DNA of 64,000 nt, taken from assembly GCA_019915015.1 (NCBI GenBank), contig JAHBBC010000025.1:310001-374000 (forward strand). Direction: 5' to 3'. The DNA comes from Auriscalpium vulgare. Lineage: Eukaryota; Basidiomycota; Agaricomycetes; Russulales; Auriscalpiaceae. The stretch's first letter is position 1; each line of letters begins with the position of its first letter. Made by a program: the position numbers and the translations under genes. The notes under the pieces are model-generated. The model was not told the origin of the DNA, searched no databases, and worked only from the letters and a program-made list of their open reading frames with translations. This document shows, piece by piece, positions 1 to 8,677 of this stretch.

Positions 1-150
1 GCCGAGGTGAAAGACGCGGGTATAGATTCCAGAGCCGTAGCTGTTCTCTTCGTGGAGCTGGGCGGCTCGTACGACGGCGCGCTGGAGCACGGATTCAGAA
101 TCCATGCCAGGCATAGAAGGAGGTATGGTGAGGATGTCGGGTTGGTCCAT
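1..150 (-). CDS. APH-like kinase-fold protein, 5' end only (runs off window)
   Basis: The reverse strand opens with an ATG at 150 and reads without a stop to the window edge. The N-terminus (MDQPD..., then ESVLQRAVVRAAQLHEENSY) matches the paralogues at 633, 45093 and 51535. The intact paralogue is about 340 residues long and has an APH-like catalytic loop, so this is probably the first 50 residues of the same kind of protein. It lies head to head with the broken copy starting at 633. Whether it is functional cannot be judged from this piece. The kinase-fold assignment rests on the paralogue, not on residues visible here. Confidence 0.6.
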   Translation of the reverse strand, partial: MDQPDILTIPPSMPGMDSESVLQRAVVRAAQLHEENSYGSGIYTRVFHLG

Positions 151-632
151 GGGCTTAGAAAGGGACATGGTAAGGAAGTGGCCTGGACTGCTTCGACGGT
201 GTCAAGCAAGTGATGACAAGATATAGGAGTGTCACGTGCAGAGAATCGCGATGATGTCTAGGGCGAACAGAGGAAAGATGCGGGCGGGTCAGTTGCCGAA
301 AGACTACGCAGAACATAAGAGGAACTACCCAACGCGATAGAGTGAATCGGCAAGCTACTTTGTGATGGCTCAGACTAGAGACTCGGAACTTGGGCCGGGC
401 AGGACTGGGCGGGCCGGCGCGGGGCGGGTGCCCATGACTAAGCGGCTGCGCCGGCGCGGCCGCAGTGCCCCTCACCGCGCCCGCGCTATCTTTCTCCGTC
501 ACACAGTATCGCGCTAGGTAATTCCTACTGGACGTGATATTTTGGCGACTGAAATACACATATTGTGTCTCCTCGTCACAGACCCTCATCTCTGTTGCTT
601 AACACTTCCAGGCCACTTCCCCACCATATCCC
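151..632. other. GC-rich spacer between head-to-head APH-like copies
   Basis: No gene is visible. The stretch 385-500 is very GC-rich and rich in short CCGGC/GCCGG palindromes. The part just before 633 (gaccctcatctctg...cacttcc) resembles the upstream sequence of the APH-like copies at 45093 and 51535, so it is probably an inherited promoter. The GC-rich block has a counterpart at about 45280-45400, upstream of the 45093 copy. Confidence 0.4.
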
Positions 633-1066
633 ATGGACCAATCCGACTTCCCCGCCATATCGCCTCCTATGCCCACAGATCCTGAATCCGTGTTCCAGCG
701 CGCCGCCGTACGAGCCGCCCAGCTCCACGAAGAGAACAGCTACGGCTCTGGTATCTATACCCGCGTCTCCCACCTCGGCGACTACGACGACTCCGATGTT
801 TCGTACCACCAATTCGTACCACCACCTAGTAGTCAATCACACCGACCACCTAACCTTGGAGGCCGAGAGCGTGGCACGCAAGATCCTATACGTCCTCTCC
901 TGCAATGACGGGGACACCGCCCCACTCGTGCTCCAGGTAGTCCAGTACTTCTATCGCCCACATAGCTCGAGGTACATCGTCATGAAGCGCATCGAGCTGT
1001 GCACCGTCCCGGACCATGAGCTGTACGTCAAGGCCGCAGAGGCTGTCCTGTGCCTGCGCGCGAGTC
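633..1066 (+). pseudogene. APH-like kinase-fold protein, broken and truncated
   Basis: The start MDQSDFPAISPPMP and the next 50 residues align with the intact copy at 50516-51535. At 800-825 a 13-bp direct duplication (ttcgtaccaccaa twice) shifts the frame. In the next frame the protein resumes as HHLVVNHTDHLTLEAESVA and continues through YIVMKRIELCTVPD to AAEAVLCLRA. Similarity to the family ends at about 1066, before the catalytic loop, and F-box sequence in the opposite orientation follows at once. The gene therefore has a frameshift and lacks its 3' half. What is seen is decay. The kinase-fold label comes from the intact paralogue. Confidence 0.75.
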
Positions 1067-1109
1067 ACGAAAAAATGTATGCCTGTGTTTTCTTTGGGTC
1101 AGATTGCCA

Positions 1110-1662
1110 CTAGCGCAAAGATCGAGTCCACATACCTACAAGTCGAGCGCCGGCGGTGTAAATCTTGGTGAGGCCTAAATCAAATGCGCCTCTGTCACAG
1201 TCTGCGGATGGGTCAGAACAAAGGTTTGAGAGCGTAGCAGCGTTGTCACCCACGCTAAATGTGCTCCAGTGGTAAACCGCAAACTCGACACGCATGTCTT
1301 GACATTGGTGCAGAAGCACAGCACGGACGGAAGTAGGCGTGTCTCGTGTTACCGTCACCAAGCGCAATGCTTGAAGCGCACGCAGAGCATGCACTAGATA
1401 TCGCACAGACACGCGTGCGTGCGTCCTCATCTCTGCATGGTAGCCGACATGGTGGAGAGTCCGCGGCAGCGTGAGCGCTCCGTCGAGCCACTCCGAGAAA
1501 ATGAGCGTCTCGAGCTGCACGCAGCTGTCGAGGACGTGCTGCGGGGGAGCCGCGCCGGTGACCTTCAATATCGTGAGACCGCCGAGTGCGGAGGCCAGCG
1601 CGTGCAGACCATGAGGGCGCACAGGAGCATAACCGTAGAGCAGGTGCAGCTCGCGCAGCCCG
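1110..1662 (-). pseudogene. F-box-family protein, C-terminal half of a gene split by a transposon
   Basis: The reverse strand reads LGLRELHLLYGYAPV, then VQLETLIFSEW, LPRTLHHVGYH and LRLVTVTRDTP, ending near FAVYHWSTF. This is the C-terminal half of the F-box family seen intact at 53660-54906, whose matching motifs are VRLETLVFALYPPED, LPRTLRHVGYH and LSLFTVTREL. The N-terminal half lies at 6285-7015 on the same strand. The two halves meet across a 9-bp sequence (cgcagcccg on the plus strand) that is present at both junctions, so the gene was one unit before insertion of the 1663-6284 element. The usual terminal exon (..VDWI stop) is not clear here. Confidence 0.8.
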
Positions 1663-1668
1663 AGGGAC

Positions 1669-1720
1669 TTCAGTTGGCGGAATACATTTGGCGTGTCAAT
1701 TGACACAAACCAAATACATT
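1669..1720 (+). repeat. Left terminal inverted repeat of the transposon
   Basis: It is 52 bp and pairs with 6227-6278 in reverse orientation. The outer 11 bases and the inner 22 bases are identical apart from single changes, and most mismatches fall in the middle. A second copy of this TIR lies at 3733-3784, because the tandem duplication begins at the element's left end. Confidence 0.85.
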
Positions 1721-1774
1721 CGGCCCTGTGTCTGAGCGCAGTCAGTGGTCGTACATGATAGCTGCGTACATGCG

Positions 1775-1852
1775 AATGCATTGGTCATGCCAAATGCATT
1801 GGTCGTGCCAGATGCGTTGGTCGTGCCAAATGCATTGGTCGTGCACAATGCA
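1775..1852. repeat. ATGCAT-core minisatellite, ggtcgtgcc type (copy at 3839-3916)
   Basis: About four and a half units of 18 bp with the form aatgcattggtcgtgcca. The core aatgcatt is palindromic. The repeat is subterminal to the left TIR, and the duplicate is in the second 2,064-bp unit. Confidence 0.8.
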
Positions 1853-1887
1853 ATAGGCATTGAACGAGTCATCAAAATAAGACAACA

Positions 1888-1962
1888 AGCGGGAATCGAA
1901 CCAAGAGCACGAGAAATATGAATCTCATATTCTATCGCTAAGCATAACCACTTCGGCACAGA
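1888..1962 (-). repeat. tRNA-derived segment, SINE-like (copy at 3952-4026)
   Basis: Reverse-strand sequence has an A-box-like tgccgaagtgg, an anticodon-like arm aatat/atatt with a 7-nt loop, and a B box ggttcgattcc followed by cgc. Spacing fits a tRNA with a longer variable arm (Leu/Ser type). The acceptor stem does not pair convincingly, so I read it as a tRNA-derived repeat and not as a working tRNA gene. Confidence 0.5.
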
Positions 1963-2257
1963 GCAGATACTACTTTGTAGAGCGCATAGAATATATTCAG
2001 TATTTACGGTCCGTATACAACAATTTCTCGAAAATTGTCCAAGTCGTGCATGCTATCACCTGATCTGCCAGTTGCTGCACCAGCAGGTCTAGCACAGCTA
2101 CAAAGTATTCTATGTTGGATTGATATTGATGGAGCACTCTTTGTTGGCAGATAGCTGCTGCAAAGAACGGAAGCCGGGTTCACAATAATAGCAATGGTTT
2201 AGTAAACTGAGGAGAACATATGTACATATACTGCCCTCCTCGAGGGTAACATAAAGT

Positions 2258-2335
2258 CCTTGTAGTTAAGTGGTTACGCATACACATTCCTTATCGTCTT
2301 GTATACAGAAGCTCGGGGTTTGACCCCCGATCTCA
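2258..2335 (+). repeat. tRNA-derived segment, SINE-like (copy at 4322-4399)
   Basis: The plus strand shows tagttaagtggttacgc (A-box-like D arm) and gctcggggtttgacccccga (a T arm with five-base stem; B box ggtttgacccc). The acceptor stem is absent. It lies opposite in orientation to the 1888-1962 segment. Confidence 0.45.
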
Positions 2336-2992
2336 CTGATATTTTGTCATAACCGCAAATTTGGATTGTAGGGACCGTGCAGCGTGCGCTCGAGAAGCTG
2401 CGGCATGGTGAGTCTGTACCTCAATTTGTGCAGAGTCTCGCTCATTTTCCCGTAGTATTAGAACTGCACGTCCAAGAAGACAAACTTCATTCTCGAATCT
2501 CGCCTCCATCCTCACATTCGCCCTTGCGTGACCTACTCAATGTCTCGGCATTCTCTGCCACAATGCCACGAAGCGGCCCACAAGTCACCGTCGTCTCTGG
2601 AAGTACGCCCTCGCCGTGTACTTGTGGCCGATGCTGACGTTGGAGTCGGGCGATGCGCTCGACGAGCGCTGTGCTCTCTGCCGCGACCGCTGCTACTCGA
2701 CGCTGATCGCACGAACAACGGCCGAGACCATCAGCGCGCCGCGAAGGCTTCAAGACAAGACAAGTTGCTTACGCCGCAACATCAACGCCAGCCCTGTCAT
2801 GTACCTCTGCTACGTCGTCACGAAGCCACAAGATGAGCAATGTGCGTACCTTCCGTGTTCGTTTCGCGTTGAAAGCGCTCACCGTGTTGCGTTTCTGGGG
2901 TTGCTGTGCAGAACAATCTCATGGTTACAGAGGCCTCGAACACGGAGGCGGACGTCGCGATGCGCGAGGCATCGGATGCGCTAGGCTCAGGT

Positions 2993-3087
2993 AAATGCAT
3001 CTGGCGCAGGCAAATGCATCTGGCGCGGGCAAATGCATCTGGCGCGGGCAAATGCATCTGGCGCGGGCAAATGCATCTGGCGCGGTG
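2993..3087. repeat. ATGCAT-core minisatellite, ctggcgcgggc type (copy at 5057-5151)
   Basis: Five 19-bp units of the form aaatgcatctggcgcgggc. The first unit has caggc in place of cgggc. The flanks on both sides are unrelated GC-rich sequence. Confidence 0.9.
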
Positions 3088-3724
3088 ATAGGTTCAGGCC
3101 GCGGGCAAGCGTGTAGCGAGACGTCGCGAGACGGGGAAGCAGCATGCGAGGCGCAGGGTCGCGGGAGCGGGGGTGATGGGAACGTGGTCCGGCGACCCAG
3201 GAGCAACCGGGACTGGCGACGGAACGGATCACCGGCACGGGCTAGATCGGGAGGGCTTAGCGACGTAGGTAGAGCCACTACTTAGGGAGCTGCGCGAGAC
3301 GTAGCAACCCAATCAACCTGTGGGCGGCGCAAGCCACCCACACCCTTTACCTCACAGAAACTGTAGCCTGAGGCGCTACCAGACTTAGGAAGGAAGGACC
3401 CCACCGATGTGGGAACAGGTAGGCAGGCGGACAGGCAAGAGGGGGTGCGACGGCCCATAGGCGGACGCTTCGCACACGGGTGCGAAGCACTCGGAGGAGG
3501 ATCCCGTAGAGGGCATCCCCAGGCAGGTGAGTGTTTAGTTTGGTGTTTAGGCGGTAGGAGGTGGCCCCGCACGACCGCGGGGAGGGCACGAAGCGCAACA
3601 GCGACACGAACACCTTCCCCCCTCAGCAAGACTAGTCACCCGGACTGGATCGCGACGTATAGGAGGCAGTGTTGGTGGTTGTTGTCCTGTGAGGCACTCG
3701 CCGCACGCCCCGCTAGGGTCCGTT

Positions 3725-5788
3725 CGAGGGACTTCAGTTGGCGGAATACATTTGGCGTGTCAATTGACACAAACCAAATACATTCGGCCCTGTGTCTGAG
3801 CGCAGTCAGTGGTCGTACATGATAGCTGCGTACATGCGAATGCATTGGTCATGCCAAATGCATTGGTCGTGCCAGATGCGTTGGTCGTGCCAAATGCATT
3901 GGTCGTGCACAATGCAATAGGCATTGAACGAGTCATCAAAATAAGACAACAAGCGGGAATCGAACCAAGAGCACGAGAAATATGAATCTCATATTCTATC
4001 GCTAAGCATAACCACTTCGGCACAGAGCAGATACTACTTTGTAGAGCGCATAGAATATATTCAGTATTTACGGTCCGTATACAACAATTTCTCGAAAATT
4101 GTCCAAGTCGTGCATGCTATCACCTGATCTGCCAGTTGCTGCACCAGCAGGTCTAGCACAGCTACAAAGTATTCTATGTTGGATTGATATTGATGGAGCA
4201 CTCTTTGTTGGCAGATAGCTGCTGCAAAGAACGGAAGCCGGGTTCACAATAATAGCAATGGTTTAGTAAACTGAGGAGAACATATGTACATATACTGCCC
4301 TCCTCGAGGGTAACATAAAGTCCTTGTAGTTAAGTGGTTACGCATACACATTCCTTATCGTCTTGTATACAGAAGCTCGGGGTTTGACCCCCGATCTCAC
4401 TGATATTTTGTCATAACCGCAAATTTGGATTGTAGGGACCGTGCAGCGTGCGCTCGAGAAGCTGCGGCATGGTGAGTCTGTACCTCAATTTGTGCAGAGT
4501 CTCGCTCATTTTCCCGTAGTATTAGAACTGCACGTCCAAGAAGACAAACTTCATTCTCGAATCTCGCCTCCATCCTCACATTCGCCCTTGCGTGACCTAC
4601 TCAATGTCTCGGCATTCTCTGCCACAATGCCACGAAGCGGCCCACAAGTCACCGTCGTCTCTGGAAGTACGCCCTCGCCGTGTACTTGTGGCCGATGCTG
4701 ACGTTGGAGTCGGGCGATGCGCTCGACGAGCGCTGTGCTCTCTGCCGCGACCGCTGCTACTCGACGCTGATCGCACGAACAACGGCCGAGACCATCAGCG
4801 CGCCGCGAAGGCTTCAAGACAAGACAAGTTGCTTACGCCGCAACATCAACGCCAGCCCTGTCATGTACCTCTGCTACGTCGTCACGAAGCCACAAGATGA
4901 GCAATGTGCGTACCTTCCGTGTTCGTTTCGCGTTGAAAGCGCTCACCGTGTTGCGTTTCTGGGGTTGCTGTGCAGAACAATCTCATGGTTACAGAGGCCT
5001 CGAACACGGAGGCGGACGTCGCGATGCGCGAGGCATCGGATGCGCTAGGCTCAGGTAAATGCATCTGGCGCAGGCAAATGCATCTGGCGCGGGCAAATGC
5101 ATCTGGCGCGGGCAAATGCATCTGGCGCGGGCAAATGCATCTGGCGCGGTGATAGGTTCAGGCCGCGGGCAAGCGTGTAGCGAGACGTCGCGAGACGGGG
5201 AAGCAGCATGCGAGGCGCAGGGTCGCGGGAGCGGGGGTGATGGGAACGTGGTCCGGCGACCCAGGAGCAACCGGGACTGGCGACGGAACGGATCACCGGC
5301 ACGGGCTAGATCGGGAGGGCTTAGCGACGTAGGTAGAGCCACTACTTAGGGAGCTGCGCGAGACGTAGCAACCCAATCAACCTGTGGGCGGCGCAAGCCA
5401 CCCACACCCTTTACCTCACAGAAACTGTAGCCTGAGGCGCTACCAGACTTAGGAAGGAAGGACCCCACCGATGTGGGAACAGGTAGGCAGGCGGACAGGC
5501 AAGAGGGGGTGCGACGGCCCATAGGCGGACGCTTCGCACACGGGTGCGAAGCACTCGGAGGAGGATCCCGTAGAGGGCATCCCCAGGCAGGTGAGTGTTT
5601 AGTTTGGTGTTTAGGCGGTAGGAGGTGGCCCCGCACGACCGCGGGGAGGGCACGAAGCGCAACAGCGACACGAACACCTTCCCCCCTCAGCAAGACTAGT
5701 CACCCGGACTGGATCGCGACGTATAGGAGGCAGTGTTGGTGGTTGTTGTCCTGTGAGGCACTCGCCGCACGCCCCGCTAGGGTCCGTT
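3725..5788. repeat. 2,064-bp tandem repeat, unit 2
   Basis: The second copy of the 1661-3724 unit, directly adjoining it. Homology ends at 5789, where unique sequence (gggtgatagcg) begins. Identity with unit 1 appears complete, which means a very recent duplication, gene conversion or an assembly artefact. Confidence 0.9.
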
Positions 5789-5812
5789 CCGGGTGATAGC
5801 GTATCAGCGGGC

Positions 5813-5900
5813 AAATGCATTGGGCGCGGGCAAATGCATTGGGCGCGGGCAAATGCATTGGGCGCGGGCAAATGCATCTGGCAGCGGGCAAATGCATCTA
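5813..5900. repeat. ATGCAT-core minisatellite, ttgggcgcgggc type
   Basis: Three units of aaatgcattgggcgcgggc followed by a ctggcagcgggc variant and a final partial unit. It lies just after the end of the second 2,064-bp unit. Confidence 0.9.
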
Positions 5901-5987
5901 GATGAAGGTGAGGGCTCTTGTGGGATAACAGCGTATGTGGGAAGGTCTGCTTGAGGTGGATATGGCTAATTAAAAGCCTCATATAAT

Positions 5988-6070
5988 ATCTGCCCAGTGG
6001 CTAACCGGTTACTGCGTCTCGAAGTCATTTGCATGACGTGTGTCGTGGGTTCGAATCCCGCTCTTTGCAC
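5988..6070 (+). repeat. tRNA-derived segment, SINE-like
   Basis: It contains tgcccagtggctaacc (A-box-like) and gtgggttcgaatcccgc (a perfect B box with paired T stem), separated by about 45 nt. The 3' side continues ctctttgcac. There is no clear acceptor stem, so it is more likely a tRNA-derived repeat or relic than an active tRNA. Confidence 0.5.
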
Positions 6071-6096
6071 TTATTTTGCGATCACGTGGGTGAGAG

Positions 6097-6168
6097 CCAA
6101 ATGCATTGATCACGGCCAAATGCATTGATCACGGCCAAATGCATTGATCGCGGACAAATGCATTAGCC
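6097..6168. repeat. ATGCAT-core minisatellite, ttgatcacggcc type
   Basis: Four units of 19 bp (ccaaatgcattgatcacgg), the last one variant. Subterminal to the right TIR, mirroring the repeat near the left TIR. Confidence 0.85.
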
Positions 6169-6226
6169 CACTGCTTCGCACAGTGTCTGTTGCTGGTAAA
6201 TGGGCTTGTGTGTGTTGACACGACAT

Positions 6227-6278
6227 AATGTATTTGGTTTGTGTCAAAACACAGGTGCAATGCATTGCGCCAACTGAA
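6227..6278 (-). repeat. Right terminal inverted repeat of the transposon
   Basis: The reverse complement of the left TIR with the same 52-bp length. It abuts the split point of the F-box gene, and reading from the gene the coding frame runs ..DLSGLR, then enters the repeat. Confidence 0.85.
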
Positions 6279-6284
6279 TATCTA

Positions 6285-7015
6285 CGCAGCCCGGATAAAT
6301 CGGATCCCCGTAGCATCCAATCGGCGTATGCCATCGTGTCGTCGTGGAGGGACATTCTGAGCCTTCGTAGGGACTTCAGCTGCACGGGAGGGACGGCTTT
6401 ATCGAACTTGGCGTCGTCCGGACAGAGAAATTCGAGGCTCTGCAGGTCGGGCCAGAGACGGATGAAAGGAGCCATGGCCCCGAGGACGCCTTGAACGTGC
6501 AGGCATGGAAGCCGTAGATTCAGCGCACGCAGACCATCCACAACGCCGTGTATCAAGGACAGATCGCCATCGTCATCGATGGAGATTTGGAGGACGGTGA
6601 CGTGCGGACAGAGTGCAAGGATGGAGAGGAAGTCTGGGACCTTGGTAGCGAGGAGTTCGGGGTCGTTGTATATGGACAGGCTGACTTTGCGTACGTATGT
6701 CTTGAGAAGCGGGTTTGCGCGCAGGACAGAAAGGAGCCGGTCAAAGGGCGGGTTCGATATGGTGGGGGTTTTCCGGAAGAGGAATCGCTGGGAGGGTCCT
6801 GTCCAGGCTTTGCAGACGAGGGAACACGCACGGAGCGTGCGGAAATCGACCAAGCCGTGCTGGAAATAGCGGTATACCCAGTCAATAATCTTCATCTGGA
6901 TGTCATATGGGACATTGGGCGGCTGCGCGGACTTCAACCGGCGCGAGCGAAGAAGCGCGTGAGCCAGGCTGGTCGGCGCGTGGAAGATAGAACGTGGTGC
7001 GAATGGTATTGACAT
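6285..7015 (-). pseudogene. F-box-family protein, N-terminal half of the transposon-split gene
   Basis: ATG at 7015 begins MSIPFAPRSIFHAPT. The F-box-like part follows: PYDIQMKIIDWVYRYFQ, FRTLRACSLVCKAWTG and PSQRFLFRKTP. A leucine-rich-repeat-like region comes next (LALCPHVTVLQISID, LPCLHVQGVLG, FIRLWPDLQSLEFLCPDD). At DLSGLR the frame runs into the transposon's right TIR and continues into repeat-encoded residues. The continuation is at 1110-1662. F-box proteins act as substrate receptors of SCF ubiquitin ligases, but the target of this family is unknown. Confidence 0.8.
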
Positions 7016-7888
7016 AGGCTGGGAAAGAACGCGACGGGACGTGAGGAACGAGTCGAGTTCCGCGCGCAGCGGCGGGTACTATGAGAGGGGATTGAAGGAG
7101 CGCACAGGTCACCAGGGATGAGGCTGAGGCACATAAGTAAGATCAAGTATGCTCACATAAGCGCATTAGCCGCGACTTCGCTGTCGTCGTTTGCGGTTTC
7201 AACTTTTGTTGGCTCATTTCCTATACTTATGATAGCATGGGATAGGATACCATCGTGGGAGTGCATACGGCGTACCGTTACCGCACTCGCCGCTCAAGCC
7301 CGGCGTGGGTTTGTGCTGAGACGGATGCAAATGAGTTGCTGGCAGTCTCCCGCGAGATCCACCTGCAACATTCAGTACGCCTCACGATGTGGAACCGATT
7401 ACTTAGCAGGGACAAGGTGATCTTGGATACTAAGATTTCGTAGAGTGCCGAGCGGGTAGGGGCAGTGTTGGAGGTGGCTATATTGCGCATCATTAATATA
7501 GTACTTCCCAACTTCTTGACAACGGCAACCGTATGGCGCACGGAACCGGTTTTCATAGCAAGCTGGGCCTAGACTGCGTGAACACTTCGGAGGCTCGAAG
7601 GCATGTTCCTATACCCAGCTGAAGGTGTCCGTCTGTCCGGCGACAACGAGATGGCAGGTGTTGTCGCCAGAGTTTGAAGCGCGGCCGCGGCGTGCTACCG
7701 GAAGTACCCGGCCCGGGACCGGGCCGGAGGTTGCCACGCGTCGCATCCAGTATGCACCTGCACCCAACCTGCACCACCTCTCTCAGCACCGCTAAACCGA
7801 ATCTCATACAACATGAGTAGAAGCTATGTACAACTTCCCAGACTCGACTGCAGACGGCGCTATTGTTTTGGGAAGTGAGGACCAGTGA
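7016..7888. other. No gene recognised
   Basis: Only short overlapping open frames on both strands. A motif of about 55 bp at 7548-7604 (ggttttcat..gggcctagactgcgtg..gaggctcg) recurs at 9972-10024. Confidence 0.4.
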
Positions 7889-8677
7889 GTGTTGGCGCGT
7901 ATCTTTCACAATGCGTCTGATGTCCAGATACATCCGCAGGAAGAACTACACCCTGTGCCTCCGAGCTCTGTAACATTTGATGTATGTATTACAAGCACCA
8001 GCATCAGAACGTACCCTGACATCCTACCTACTCAGCGAGACCTCGGCACCGCTGCCGCTATCTTCGTCCCCGCGCTCGTCGTCGCTCATTCCACCCTCAC
8101 CTCCGTGCGCACATGCGTCGTGATGTCGCTCCTCACGCGGACACAGACCGTCTCGTTCTTCAAGGCCTCTGCAAACATTAGCTCCAACGACCACGGCTGT
8201 TTCGCCAGTGCCCAGGCGTGCGTGACGTATGTACGGGGAGACGGTGGTGAGGGGCTGCGCGGCATTGTTGCGGATGCGGCCGTATGCGCGCGTCGCGGAC
8301 GTGGGCGAGATGAAGGAAAGAGCGCGGGAGATCGTGGATTCACGCGCCGTCAAAGCTGTCCCTGCGACCAAAATAGGCCCGGGTGCGCTGCGGCTTCTCT
8401 GCTCATTGTTAGTGGACTAAACTACGTCTCGGTTTTTCTGTAGGAGGCAACGCCTACCAAAGTCTCCCAGGCCCTTGCAGTCGCGTGCAAGGTGGATTCG
8501 ACATGCGCAGCCTACTCGCCCGGCGCGGTTGCTTTTGCAGCTCTGCTGGAAGCGAACGCGCCGCATACCGGGCTGTCGCTGTCGCAGCTCGGCCGCGTCC
8601 TGCGGTCGTGGACGAGAGAGCGTGGGGCGCTGGGCGCGGGCTTGCAGAGAGTGTCCACGTTAGTGGTGGACTGCTAA
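7889..8677 (+). pseudogene. Gene X family member, truncated and frameshifted
   Basis: This copy matches the 3' two thirds of the 46157-47844 gene. Shared stretches are SLLTRTQTV.FFKASAN, RVADVGEMKERA.EIVDSRAV, ALRLLCSLLVD and, at the end, LLEANAPHTGLSLSQL...RSWTRERGALGAGLQRVS.LVVDC stop (8677). The coiled-coil N-terminal part is missing. Relative to the fuller copy there is a 4-bp insertion near 8226 (gtatgtac), and the pieces fall in different frames beyond what introns explain. The function of the family is unknown. Confidence 0.65.

Larger units (their letters stand above)
1661..3724. repeat. 2,064-bp tandem repeat, unit 1
   Basis: The sequence from 1661 recurs with an offset of exactly 2,064 bp. 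All stretches compared, including every open frame inside, are identical between units. The unit starts at the element's left TIR and contains a minisatellite near 1775, tRNA-like segments near 1888 and 2258, an open but unrecognised 2377-2984 stretch, and a second minisatellite at 2993. No recognisable gene is inside. The short open frames at 2377-3285 and 3282-3822 overlap on both strands and match nothing I know. Confidence 0.9.
1663..6284. mobile_element. Non-autonomous DNA transposon with 52-bp TIRs and 9-bp TSD, containing an internal tandem duplication
   Basis: The element sits inside an F-box gene. Both ends carry an imperfect 52-bp inverted repeat (1669-1720 and 6227-6278), each starting ttcagttggcg and ending gacacaaaccaaatacatt. 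The flanking sequence cgcagcccg occurs at 1654-1662 and 6285-6293 and is the likely target-site duplication. Internally there are two copies of a 2,064-bp unit, several 18-19 bp minisatellites built on ATGCAT, and tRNA-like segments. No transposase-like protein is visible, so it should need a transposase from elsewhere. Mutator-like elements usually make 9-11 bp duplications and hAT or Zisupton-type elements 8 bp. The superfamily cannot be fixed by eye. The terminal 6 bp outside the TIR match poorly. Confidence 0.8.

Noticed and set aside
2377..2984. A coding gene inside the 2,064-bp unit
   Set aside because: Several frames on both strands are open for 60-120 codons, none is recognisable, and the stretch is GC-rich, so open frames are expected by chance.
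1661..5789. LTR retrotransposon (two identical 2-kb direct repeats)
   Set aside because: The repeats adjoin each other with nothing between them, have no TG..CA ends or reverse transcriptase, and the outer ends are inverted repeats with a 9-bp target duplication.
2993..5900. CRISPR-like regular repeats
   Set aside because: Units are contiguous 18-20 bp with no unique spacers, inside a transposon in a eukaryotic genome, so they are minisatellites.
5988..6070. Functional tRNA gene
   Set aside because: The B box is good, but no acceptor stem or normal anticodon arm is seen, and it is embedded in a transposon.
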